From Elusimicrobiota bacterium (GTDB lineage: Bacteria > Elusimicrobiota > Elusimicrobia > UBA1565 > UBA9628), in assembly GCA_016212855.1 (NCBI GenBank), contig JACRDP010000019.1, positions 1 through 64,000 of the forward strand: a DNA stretch of 64,000 nt. The letters are read 5' to 3'. The notes below the pieces were generated by a model, which saw only the letters and a program-made list of their open reading frames with translations, did no database searches and was not told the DNA's origin. Below, one piece after another: positions 8,067-15,687 of the stretch (the first letter of the stretch is position 1; every line of letters starts with the position of its first letter). The position numbers were made by a program, and so were the translations under genes.

Positions 8067-8945
8067 ATGAAACGACTTGCCGCCGCGTTCATCGGACTAC
8101 TCCTGCTCTCCCCGGCCGCGTCCCGCGCGGAGGAAGGCGATTCGAAGCCGCTGTTCAAGGTCGGTCAGCGCAACACCCTCGGCACGGGCGGCTATGTCGG
8201 GCACGGCGGCTATATTCAATACGGAGACGAATGGCGCCTAAAAGGCGGCTACTCGGACTACCGTTTCGACGGGAGCACCGGCACGACGCGAAGCTTCTCC
8301 GCGCGCGGCGCCTTCCAGGGGGAGAACCTCTCGCTCGGCCTCAACGCCTCGGTGACGCCGCGCAACGACGCCTACGCCAACCGCTCCTTCGGAGTCGACG
8401 GCGCCTGGACCTTCATCCTCGACGAAGGCCGGGAGGAGGAGTCCGGGCTTCAAGACTTCGAGCTCGGCGCGTGGTGGGCGCAAACGCGCCACTCGCAGAT
8501 TGTGCCCGGAACCGCGGTGCTTCTCCCCGAGCGCATCGTCATCATCAACCAGCACGACTTCGGCGTCAACGCCGCGCTCACGGCCTGGGACTTCAACCTG
8601 GCTCTGGACGCCTCGCGCACGATCTACGACCAGGACTTCGACGACCTACCCGCCGCCGTCCGTTTCCGCCCACGCTTGACCGAAACGGCCGCCCTCGTCA
8701 ACGGTTTCCCCGAGCGCAGCGGCTCGGCGCGGCTCGAATACTCCGGGTGGCGCCCGTGCGCGCCGTACGTCTCCGCCGTGGCGACCCGCTACAAGATCCA
8801 GCCCCAGCCCAATTCGCTCACCGCGGGCGCCGGCGTCGCGCTCAGATGGGGGAACGTCGTCCTCGACCTCGGCTACGAGCTCACGCGCCAGAAAGGCTCG
8901 CCGGACTCGAAGTACTTCAATTTCGGCGGCAGCGTCAGATTCTAA
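8067..8945 (+). CDS. Exported outer-membrane beta-barrel, function unknown
   Basis: The 292-residue product has a signal peptide (MKRLAAAFIGLLLLSPAASRA). It then shows alternating amphipathic strands rich in Gly, Tyr and Asp, with terminal Phe (GGSVRF), as in outer-membrane barrels. I do not recognise a family. The frame extends upstream to 7926, but the signal peptide and a TAAAAT hexamer seven bases before the ATG decide for 8067. It ends 25 bases before the cobalamin riboswitch region, on the same strand as the B12 receptor, but with its own promoter. A role with the receptor is possible but not shown. Confidence 0.75.
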   Translation: MKRLAAAFIGLLLLSPAASRAEEGDSKPLFKVGQRNTLGTGGYVGHGGYIQYGDEWRLKGGYSDYRFDGSTGTTRSFSARGAFQGENLSLGLNASVTPRNDAYANRSFGVDGAWTFILDEGREEESGLQDFELGAWWAQTRHSQIVPGTAVLLPERIVIINQHDFGVNAALTAWDFNLALDASRTIYDQDFDDLPAAVRFRPRLTETAALVNGFPERSGSARLEYSGWRPCAPYVSAVATRYKIQPQPNSLTAGAGVALRWGNVVLDLGYELTRQKGSPDSKYFNFGGSVRF

Positions 8946-8969
8946 ACCCGGCGATTTGCTAGACTCGCC

Positions 8970-9122
8970 GTGCCGCACCCGACGCATCAGAAGGAAGCCG
9001 GTGTAAATCCGGCACGGTACCGCCACTGTAAACGGTGAGCCCGCCGGAGTCACTGTCCCGAGCACGGGATGGGAAGACGAGGCAGTTAGGGCGACGACCC
9101 GTAAGTCAGGAGACCTGCGTCG
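8970..9122 (+). promoter_or_regulatory. Cobalamin riboswitch controlling the B12 receptor gene
   Basis: The conserved blocks are in order: GAAGCCGGTGTAAATCCGG (8994-9012), CCGCCACTGTAA (9020-9031), the GTCACTG and TGGGAAGACG segments (9049-9081), and the B12-box half GTAAGTCAGGAGACCTGC (9101-9118). Together they identify an adenosylcobalamin-type riboswitch aptamer. The region after it carries the ribosome-binding site TAAGGAGG (9135-9142), eight bases before the ATG at 9151, and no clear terminator with a T-run. Control is therefore probably at translation initiation. Sufficient cobalamin would turn the receptor off. Confidence 0.95.
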
Positions 9123-9150
9123 GGCAACCTCGAGTAAGGAGGACCCGCCC

Positions 9151-11202
9151 ATGGTCCCGTCACGTCCCGTCGTCCTCGCCGCCGTCCTGTTGTCCCTGCC
9201 CCTCGCCGCGCGCTCCGCGGCCCTCGTCGAAGACACGCTGTTCAAGGAAGTCCGGTCCGCCTCCCGCCTGCCCGACGCTCCCGTCGACGAACGCCGCTAT
9301 CCCGGCACGGTCCGCGTCCTCGACGCCGCCGACCTGCGCCGCCTGGGCGGCGACACCGTGGCCGCCGCGATCGGCCGCCTGCCCGGCGTCGTCCTCTATA
9401 ACCAGACCGGAAATCCGCTCCAGCCGACGCTCGACCTGCGCGGGTGGAACGCCGCGCCCGGACCCGCGACGATCGTGCTCGTCGACGGAGTGCGCGTCAA
9501 CGAAGCGGACCTCGGCCAGGTGAACTGGCAGCTGATACCGCTTGAAACCGTGGAGCGCGTCGAGGTCCTGCCCGGACCGAACACGATCTACGGCAAGGAC
9601 GCGCTTGCGGGCGTGATCGCGATCTTCACCAAGCGCGGCTCCAAAAAAACCGAGACGACGGCCTCCGCCGGGGCCGGTTCCTACGGACGCGCCGACGCGG
9701 ACGCGTCCGTGCGCGGCGAGCTCGGCGGCTTCGACTACGCCGCCGCCGGAGCGCACGCGCGCGAGGACGGCTACCGCCGCGGGGCCTCCTCGCGCATGAC
9801 GTCGGTCAACGGCAGCGTCGGACGGCGCTCCGACGAGGGGGACGCTCGGCTCACTTACGAGTTCGCCGACGACCGCCTCGACCAGGGCGGCTCCCTGCGA
9901 CAAGGCGAATTCGAGTCCGACCCGCGCCAGCGCGTCAGCATCGTCAAGACCGACTCGCTGCTCAACGCGGTCGCCTTCAACGGGCGGCGTAAGCTCGCCG
10001 GCTGGCTGTCGGGCGCCGTCCTGGGCCAGTTCCGCGAGCGCCTGGAGAACACGCCGCTCAACAAGGGCCGGACCTCGATCTCGGCGAGCTCGGCGAAGCT
10101 GCGGTCCGCCGGCGGAGCGGGTCAGTTCACGGCCGATGGAACCGCCGCCGGGCGGCGCCTGACGCTCAACGGCGGCGTGGAGGGGGCGCGAGCCGAAGCC
10201 GAGTCGGCCTCGGCGGGTTTCTTCGGCGCGGCGGCGTTTAAAACCGCCACGGGCACGCGCGATACGCGCCTGGGCTCGTGGCTGACGGGCTCGGCGGACC
10301 TCTGGCCCTCGGGCCCGACTCTCACCGCCGGCGCGCGCTGGGACCGGACCACGCTCGACTTCAAGAACCGGACCAAGCCCACCGACGACGGCATGCGTTC
10401 CTACGCGCGAACCTCTCCGCGCGTCGGCGTGAACTGGGAGGCGGGGCGGGGCGCGTCGCTGCGCGCGTCTTACTCGGAGGCCTTCCGCGCGCCGACCGCC
10501 GGCGAGCTCTCGGCGCTGGGGCCGTTCTCCTCGAACCCGGACCTGCGGCCGGTCAAGACGCGCAACACCGAGATCGGCGCGGCCTGGAGGCACCCCGCCT
10601 GGGGCGAGGCCGACGTCGCGGCGTACCGCTCCCTGGCCCAGGACGAGATTTACGCGGTCTTCGATCCGGTCGGCGGCTTCGGCTCCAACCGCAACATCGA
10701 CCGCACGCGCCGCCAGGGCTTCGAGGTCGCGCTGCGGCCGCGCATCGGGAAGGCGGACGCATACTTGAACTACTCCTACACGGAAGCGACCTTTGAGAAC
10801 CGCTTCGTGCTCGACGACGCGTTGTTCACGGGAACGCAGACGGTCAATCCCGGGGCGGAGATTCCCGGCGTGCCGAAGCACCGGCTCTCGGCCGGCGCCT
10901 CGGTGCCGCTGCCGGGCGGGTTGCGCGCGGGCGCCGGCGGGCAGTGCGTGGGCTCCAGCCGCTTCTTCGGAGACGAGGGCAACCTCAATAGAAAGCTCCC
11001 GGGCTACTGCACGATGGACCTCGACGCGTCGCTCGAGCGCGGCGCGTGGACGGTGAGCCTCGGGGCGCGCAACGTCCTCGACGAGGGCTACGCGACGCGC
11101 GGCATCCTCGCCGGCTCGGGCGGGCGGCTCGAGCGCTTCGTGGTTCCGGCCGTGGGCCGCACGTTCTCCGCGCGGCTGCGCTGGAGGTTCGCCGCGCCTT
11201 AG
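9151..11202 (+). CDS. btuB: TonB-dependent vitamin B12 (cobalamin) receptor
   Basis: A 683-residue outer-membrane receptor. A signal peptide (to about residue 23) is followed by the plug domain (about 50-165). Plug motifs are TVRVLDAADLRRLGGDTV, GRLPGVVLYNQTG, DLRGWNAAPGPATIVLVDG and IPLETVERVEVLPGPNTI. The rest is a TonB-dependent barrel with late motifs FRAPTAGEL and RNVLDEGYATRG. The gene lies directly behind a cobalamin riboswitch with a good Shine-Dalgarno, so cobalamin or a related corrinoid is the likely substrate. A TonB box is not obvious at the N-terminus. No BtuFCD or TonB/ExbBD genes are in the window. Its last four bases overlap the convergent hydrolase gene. Confidence 0.92.
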   Translation: MVPSRPVVLAAVLLSLPLAARSAALVEDTLFKEVRSASRLPDAPVDERRYPGTVRVLDAADLRRLGGDTVAAAIGRLPGVVLYNQTGNPLQPTLDLRGWNAAPGPATIVLVDGVRVNEADLGQVNWQLIPLETVERVEVLPGPNTIYGKDALAGVIAIFTKRGSKKTETTASAGAGSYGRADADASVRGELGGFDYAAAGAHAREDGYRRGASSRMTSVNGSVGRRSDEGDARLTYEFADDRLDQGGSLRQGEFESDPRQRVSIVKTDSLLNAVAFNGRRKLAGWLSGAVLGQFRERLENTPLNKGRTSISASSAKLRSAGGAGQFTADGTAAGRRLTLNGGVEGARAEAESASAGFFGAAAFKTATGTRDTRLGSWLTGSADLWPSGPTLTAGARWDRTTLDFKNRTKPTDDGMRSYARTSPRVGVNWEAGRGASLRASYSEAFRAPTAGELSALGPFSSNPDLRPVKTRNTEIGAAWRHPAWGEADVAAYRSLAQDEIYAVFDPVGGFGSNRNIDRTRRQGFEVALRPRIGKADAYLNYSYTEATFENRFVLDDALFTGTQTVNPGAEIPGVPKHRLSAGASVPLPGGLRAGAGGQCVGSSRFFGDEGNLNRKLPGYCTMDLDASLERGAWTVSLGARNVLDEGYATRGILAGSGGRLERFVVPAVGRTFSARLRWRFAAP

Positions 11203-11945
11203 GCGCCGAGCCAGGCGAGCACGCGCGCGGCCGACTCGCGCGGGGCGCTGCCCAGCACGTTGTGATCGGCGGCCGGGAAAATCGTCCGGCCCTTATAGCC
11301 CGGGCACTCGCGCGCCAGCCACCCCGTGACCATCGGCCAAGGCACGAGCGGATCGAGCCTGCCGCCGAGGTAGTGCACCGGCGAGCGGAAAGCCCGCGCC
11401 GCGCCGCGCGGGTCGGCGCGGGCGATCAGGACCAGGCGCCACGCCGTCGCGCGCCACTCGGCGGGGCCGCGGTTCTCGGCGAAGGCCATCAGCTCGCGCG
11501 CCTCCTCGGGTCCGCGCCGCGCGAGCGCGTTGCAGACCGCGGTGTAGCCGCGATAGGCCGGGCCGATCAGCCAGGAGGGGGAGGACAGCACGGCGCGAAA
11601 GAACAGCGCGCCCCAAGGCCAGGGGTGCTTGACGAAGCCGCCCGCGAGCACGACGCCGTCGGCGCGGAAGCCGCGCTCGATGAGCGCCCAGCCGACCTGG
11701 GAGCCGAAGGACTGCGCGAGCAGCCAGCCGGAAGTCACGCCGGCCTTGGTCAGTTCCGCGTGCACCGCCTCGGCGAGCGCCTCGAGCGTCACCTCATCCT
11801 TGGCGTAGGCGAATTCCACGAAACGCACCCGTGGACCGAGCGCTCGGCGGAAGGCGCCGATGAGGCCCCAGTCGCCGTGCAGGCCGGGCAGGTAGATGAC
11901 CGTCGGCCCCGATCCCTCGTGGATACGTATGGAAATACCCGCCAT
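11199..11945 (-). CDS. Alpha/beta-hydrolase fold protein
   Basis: About 248 residues. The start at 11945 (MAGISIRIHEG) is supported by a perfect TATAAT hexamer (11952-11957) six bases upstream; the longer frame from 11972 would lie partly upstream of transcription. The fold shows the oxyanion loop (LPGLHGDW, residues 19-26), a nucleophile elbow with AQSFG (S79; the first Gly of GxSxG is Ala), a late acid in GGRLDPLVP, and the catalytic His in ADHNVLG. It lacks a signal peptide, so it is likely cytoplasmic. The substrate is not predictable; carboxylesterase or lipase-like activity is the family norm. Confidence 0.75.
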   Translation of the reverse strand: MAGISIRIHEGSGPTVIYLPGLHGDWGLIGAFRRALGPRVRFVEFAYAKDEVTLEALAEAVHAELTKAGVTSGWLLAQSFGSQVGWALIERGFRADGVVLAGGFVKHPWPWGALFFRAVLSSPSWLIGPAYRGYTAVCNALARRGPEEARELMAFAENRGPAEWRATAWRLVLIARADPRGAARAFRSPVHYLGGRLDPLVPWPMVTGWLARECPGYKGRTIFPAADHNVLGSAPRESAARVLAWLGA

Positions 11946-11951
11946 GCGGGT

Positions 11952-11957
11952 ATTATA
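11952..11957 (-). promoter_or_regulatory. Consensus -10 (TATAAT) of the hydrolase gene (leaderless)
   Basis: A perfect TATAAT on the minus strand ends six bases before the ATG at 11945, with no Shine-Dalgarno. It moves the start 27 bases inside the longest reading frame. Confidence 0.6.
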
Positions 11958-12094
11958 CCGCCTGCGGGCCAAGGGATTTCGACTTCCCGCCGGGGCTTGA
12001 CGAACCGGGATTTGACTGTTAGCCTTCTTCCTAATAGGTACCCCGGGGTCTTAATTCGTTAACACCGGATCGTTATACTTTGAGTCGAAGAAAG

Positions 12095-13585
12095 ATGACT
12101 AAAACGCTGTTATTCCTGCTGGCTCTTTCGCTTATGCCCGGCCCCTCGGCCAGGGCGGCCACCGGCCGCAGCACCTCGGCGCAGGACATCGAGGCCAAGG
12201 TGGCGCTGGAAAGCGCCATCGAAAAGCGCCTGCAGGCCGCGCTCAAACAGATTCTGGCGACGGAGGACCTCATCGCCATCGTCAACGTGGAGATGCGCTC
12301 CGGCGCCGAACGGCGCAACGAGGTCGAGGTCCTGCCCGGCGTGCTGGAAAAGGAGACGCCCGGCGTCGTCGCCGCCCTGGAGATTCCGTCGTCTTTGGTC
12401 CGCCGCGTCGCGGTGACGGTGATCGTCGACGAAGGCACCTCCGCGGCCAACGTCCAGCTGGCCCAGCAGACCGCGGAGCGCATGATCGGCTTCAACGCCG
12501 AGCGCGGCGACACGGTCACCCTGGGGAAGACGAGCTTCCAGAGGAAAGGCCAGACGTCTTTGCGCGAGAAGTTCCTCGACCCCAAATGGATTTTCTCCTT
12601 CTTCTGGCTGCTCGTCGCCGTCGCGGCGCTGTTCATGATCTCCAAGCGCTTTCTCGATCCGCTGTTCCTGTTCCTCAGCGAGGCGGCCAAGACCGTCAAG
12701 TCCGCCGCGACGCCGCAGCGCCAGGGTCAGGGCGGAATGGAGGCCGACTTCCAGTCCAAGAACGAGGCGCTTCTGCCCCTGCCGGGCGCCGCTCCCGCCG
12801 CGGAGATCCTCGGCGCGAGCGGACGCAAGCTGCCTTTCGCGTTCATTCAAGAGCGCGACGTTCCCGCCCTCAATCTTCTCATCCGCGACCAGCCGGCGCA
12901 CCTGGCCGCGACCATCGTCCAGTACCTGCCCCCGCCGCTGGCGTCCTTGGCCCTGGCGGGCATGCCGCCCAAGACCCGCCAGCAAGTGCTGGCGGAACTG
13001 AGCAAGCCGAACCTGCTCAACGAGGGGGAAGTGAAGCGCTGGGAGGAGTTCATCCGCTCGCGCATCGACTTCATGATGGGCGGCGAGGACAAGCTCGCCG
13101 ACATCCTCGACTCGGCCTCGGTCGGCCTGCAGGCGGAGCTGCTGCATCTGCTACGCACGCAGGACCCCGCGTTGGGCGAGCGCTTACAAAGACGAATCGT
13201 CGTACTCGATGACATCGCCCAGCTCGACGAGGCCGGCCTGATGACCTTGAGCCGCCACGTTCCCGTGCGCAGCCTGGCGGCCGCGATCAAGTCCTCGGCC
13301 AGTCTCAAGCAGCAGATCCTGCCCAAGCTCAAGACCGGCCTCGGCGAGTGGCTGGCCCAGGAAATCGAATTCTCGGGCGAGCTCTCCGCGGAGGCCGCGC
13401 AGATCGAGATCGGCCGCGTGCTCAAGGCCCTCTCCGCTCTCGCCAAAGAGAACAAGGTCGTCCTGAACAAGAGCCGGGCGCAGGCCTCACCGCCGCTCCC
13501 GCAGGCCGGGTCGTCGTTGCCTCCGGCCTCGCAGCCGTTTCCCCAGGCCGCTCCGCCCGGCACTCCGCTGCCGCGCCAGCCCTAA
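12095..13585 (+). CDS. Fused rotor protein: FliF RBM3/TM segment joined to FliG M and C domains
   Basis: This 496-residue protein begins at ATG 12095, which gives a signal peptide (MTKTLLFLLALSLMPGPSARA); a TTG at 12080 is the alternative. Residues 36-148 match the FliF ring-building motif next to the membrane: AIEKRLQAAL, then VRRVAVTVIVDEG and RMIGFNAERGDTVTLGKTSF. A membrane segment spans 165-183. After a 60-residue linker, residues 248-335 match the FliG middle domain (RDQPAHLAATIVQYLPPPLA) and 340-458 the FliG C-terminal domain (RRIVVLDDIAQLDEAGL to VLNK), then a Pro-rich tail. By eye alignment, K399 and E423 fit two E. coli torque-helix charges (K264, D289), while R281, D288 and R297 are not conserved. 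MotA and two MotB genes follow. It should form a periplasm-anchored ring whose cytoplasmic face meets a stator. No other flagellar gene is present. Confidence 0.8.
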   Translation: MTKTLLFLLALSLMPGPSARAATGRSTSAQDIEAKVALESAIEKRLQAALKQILATEDLIAIVNVEMRSGAERRNEVEVLPGVLEKETPGVVAALEIPSSLVRRVAVTVIVDEGTSAANVQLAQQTAERMIGFNAERGDTVTLGKTSFQRKGQTSLREKFLDPKWIFSFFWLLVAVAALFMISKRFLDPLFLFLSEAAKTVKSAATPQRQGQGGMEADFQSKNEALLPLPGAAPAAEILGASGRKLPFAFIQERDVPALNLLIRDQPAHLAATIVQYLPPPLASLALAGMPPKTRQQVLAELSKPNLLNEGEVKRWEEFIRSRIDFMMGGEDKLADILDSASVGLQAELLHLLRTQDPALGERLQRRIVVLDDIAQLDEAGLMTLSRHVPVRSLAAAIKSSASLKQQILPKLKTGLGEWLAQEIEFSGELSAEAAQIEIGRVLKALSALAKENKVVLNKSRAQASPPLPQAGSSLPPASQPFPQAAPPGTPLPRQP

Positions 13586-13604
13586 CATGCGCAACGAGGC
13601 CTGA

Positions 13605-14396
13605 ATGGACTTCATGACGATCATCGGCGCCGCGGTCGGCATCGGCGTCGTGCTCTTCATCCTCAGCGTCGGGCACATGATCCATTTTCTGCTCAACCCC
13701 GAGGCCATCATCCTGATTTTCGGCGGCACCTTGGGCTCGGTCTTGATCAGCTATCCCTGGTCGGCGATCCGACATATCCCCGGCGCTTTGAGCATGATGA
13801 TCTTCCCGCCCAAACGGCCGCAGCCGCAGCTGCTCATCACCACCTTCGTAGCGCTCGCCGAAAAAGCCAAGCGCGCCGGAACGCAGTCGCTCGCGGGCGA
13901 GATCGCCAACGCTCCGCATCCGTTCCTGGCCGACGGCCTGCAGATGATGCTCGACGGCCTCGACGAGGACACGATGAAGGACCGCTTCGAGCGCGACATC
14001 GTCTCCACGCGCTACCGCCACCAGCAGGTCAGCGGGATCTTCCGCGCCGCCGGGACCTTCGCGCCGATCTTCGGCCTGCTCGGGACCTTGATCGGCGTCG
14101 TGCAGGTGCTGCGCAACATCACCAACCCGGGCGCCATGGGCGCGTCGATGGCGGTGGCCATGACCGCCTCGTTCTACGGCATCTTCTCGGCCAACTTCCT
14201 GTTCCTGCCCATCGCCACCAAGCTGAACTTCTACTCCGACGAGGAAATGCTCAACCGGGAGCTCATCTCGAAAGGCATGCTGGCCCTCGTCCGCGGCGAC
14301 ACTCCCTGGCTCGTCTCGCGCAAGCTCGAAGGCTACATGTCCTTCTACCTGCGGCGCGGAGGGGCCAAAAAATATAACAAGAGCGCGGCCGCATGA
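13605..14396 (+). CDS. motA: MotA/PomA-type stator subunit
   Basis: This 263-residue protein has four membrane segments (about 5-22, 32-52, 148-170, 180-206) with the large cytoplasmic loop between helices 2 and 3, as in MotA/PomA. Diagnostic blocks are GTLGSVLISYP, the cytoplasmic HPFLADGLQMMLDG, the AGTFAPIFGLLGTLIGVVQV helix with its conserved Pro, and the FLPIATKL helix end with the second Pro. In the family, five MotA subunits surround two MotB subunits and rotate as ions pass, driving FliG. It follows the FliF-FliG fusion by 19 bases and overlaps the next gene by ATGA. The ion (proton or sodium) cannot be told reliably. Confidence 0.93.
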   Translation: MDFMTIIGAAVGIGVVLFILSVGHMIHFLLNPEAIILIFGGTLGSVLISYPWSAIRHIPGALSMMIFPPKRPQPQLLITTFVALAEKAKRAGTQSLAGEIANAPHPFLADGLQMMLDGLDEDTMKDRFERDIVSTRYRHQQVSGIFRAAGTFAPIFGLLGTLIGVVQVLRNITNPGAMGASMAVAMTASFYGIFSANFLFLPIATKLNFYSDEEMLNRELISKGMLALVRGDTPWLVSRKLEGYMSFYLRRGGAKKYNKSAAA

Positions 14397-15046
14397 TTCC
14401 TTTCATGCACCGCGTCGCGCCGTCCCAGTCCGAGGACAATCCGCTGTGGCTCGTCGTCCTCGCCGACATGATGACGAACCTGATGCTGTTCTTCCTCGTC
14501 ATGTTCGCCATGACCCAGCAGGACTCCAAGGCGCAGGCGGCCCTGGCGCGCGCCTTCGACGCGAAGGACGTGGTCGAGGAGGCGCCGAAGGTCGAGCCCA
14601 AGACCCAGGAATTTCTCGAGCAGAAGGCGGCCGAGGAGCTCAAGAGGCTGTTCGCCGACGTCGAGGTCACGCGGGAGATGATCCGTGTGCGCCTGCACGA
14701 CCAGCCGCTGTTCGGCAGCGGCCAGGCCCGCCTGTCGGCGACCGCGGCCGCGCCGATCGCGGGGCTCGCGCGCGTGCTGAAGGAGATGCCCAACGAGGTC
14801 ATCGTCGAGGGCCACACCGACAACGTCCGGCTTTCGAACTCGCCGTACAAGAGCAACTGGGAGCTGTCCGTCGCTCGCTCCTATTCGGTCATCGAGAGGC
14901 TCGCCGGGGAGGGCGTGGAGGCGCAGCGGCTCGTGGCGGCCGGCTACGGCGAGCATCATCCCGCCGCCGGGAATGATTCCTCCGAGGGGCGCGCGCGCAA
15001 TCGCCGCGTCGAGATCATCATCCGCCGGGGAGCGATCGCGCGGTGA
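14393..15046 (+). CDS. motB: MotB-like stator protein, first copy (OmpA domain)
   Basis: This 217-residue protein has one membrane helix (about 18-40) with the ion-binding Asp in VLADMMTNL (D25, the equivalent of E. coli D32). A charged stalk follows, then an OmpA-type peptidoglycan-binding domain (about 110-210) with GHTDNVRLSN, SNWELSVARSYSVI and GARNRR-like motifs (ARNRRVEI). It is shorter than E. coli MotB (308 residues), with a reduced periplasmic linker. It would anchor the MotA channel to the cell wall. The ATG overlaps the motA stop, and its own stop overlaps the second motB start (GTGA), so the products should be made in similar amounts. Confidence 0.93.
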   Translation: MIPFMHRVAPSQSEDNPLWLVVLADMMTNLMLFFLVMFAMTQQDSKAQAALARAFDAKDVVEEAPKVEPKTQEFLEQKAAEELKRLFADVEVTREMIRVRLHDQPLFGSGQARLSATAAAPIAGLARVLKEMPNEVIVEGHTDNVRLSNSPYKSNWELSVARSYSVIERLAGEGVEAQRLVAAGYGEHHPAAGNDSSEGRARNRRVEIIIRRGAIAR

Positions 15047-15687
15047 ACGAGGACCTGACACAACTGTGGATGGTCCCGTACGCCGACCTCATGTCGACGC
15101 TCGTGATCCTGTTCATGTTCCTCTTCGCCTCGGCCTATTCGCAGAAGGCCCCCGAGCACCAGCGCATGCTGGCCCAGATCGAGAAGGACGTCTCCGAGGG
15201 AAAGCAGGCGAACGACGCGCAGGTCCGCCTCGGCGAGACCGAGATGGCCGTCAAGATCCAGGACGAGATGAAGCGTCTCGAGCTGCAGGACTTCGGCGTG
15301 AAGATCACCGACCGCTACGTGCGCCTGACCTTGCCGGCTCCCGTGCTCTTCGCCGAGGGCTCCGAGAAGCTCAACCCGCGCGCGGAGCAGGTCCTCGGCT
15401 CGCTCGCGACGCTCTTCGCCAAGATCCCCAACCCCGTGCTCGTCGAAGGGCACACCGACAACGTCCGCATCGTGTCCGGCCGCTTCCGCAGCAACTGGGA
15501 GTTATCAGCAGCCCGCTCTTTTTCTGTTATCGAATACCTGATCGGCTCCGGCATGCCGCCGGACCGCTTCCACGCGCGCGGCTACGGAGAGCATCGCCCG
15601 GCGGCGGGAAATGAAACGGCCGTGGGCCGCGGCAAGAACCGGCGGATCGAGATCAGTTTGATTCGAGAGCTGAGGAAGGACGGATGA
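15043..15687 (+). CDS. motB: MotB-like stator protein, second copy (OmpA domain)
   Basis: This 214-residue product starts at a GTG that overlaps the previous stop (GTGA, 15043-15046). Its membrane helix (about 9-30) carries the ion-binding Asp in VPYADLMSTL (D15). The OmpA-type domain (about 105-205) has GHTDNVRIVSG, SNWELSAARSFSVI and GKNRRIEI. It is clearly a paralogue of the preceding protein but has diverged in the helix and stalk. Both keep the Asp and the peptidoglycan-binding motifs, so neither looks like a decayed copy. They could form a mixed MotB dimer in one stator or two alternative stators. It overlaps the next gene by ATGA. Confidence 0.93.
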   Translation: MNEDLTQLWMVPYADLMSTLVILFMFLFASAYSQKAPEHQRMLAQIEKDVSEGKQANDAQVRLGETEMAVKIQDEMKRLELQDFGVKITDRYVRLTLPAPVLFAEGSEKLNPRAEQVLGSLATLFAKIPNPVLVEGHTDNVRIVSGRFRSNWELSAARSFSVIEYLIGSGMPPDRFHARGYGEHRPAAGNETAVGRGKNRRIEISLIRELRKDG

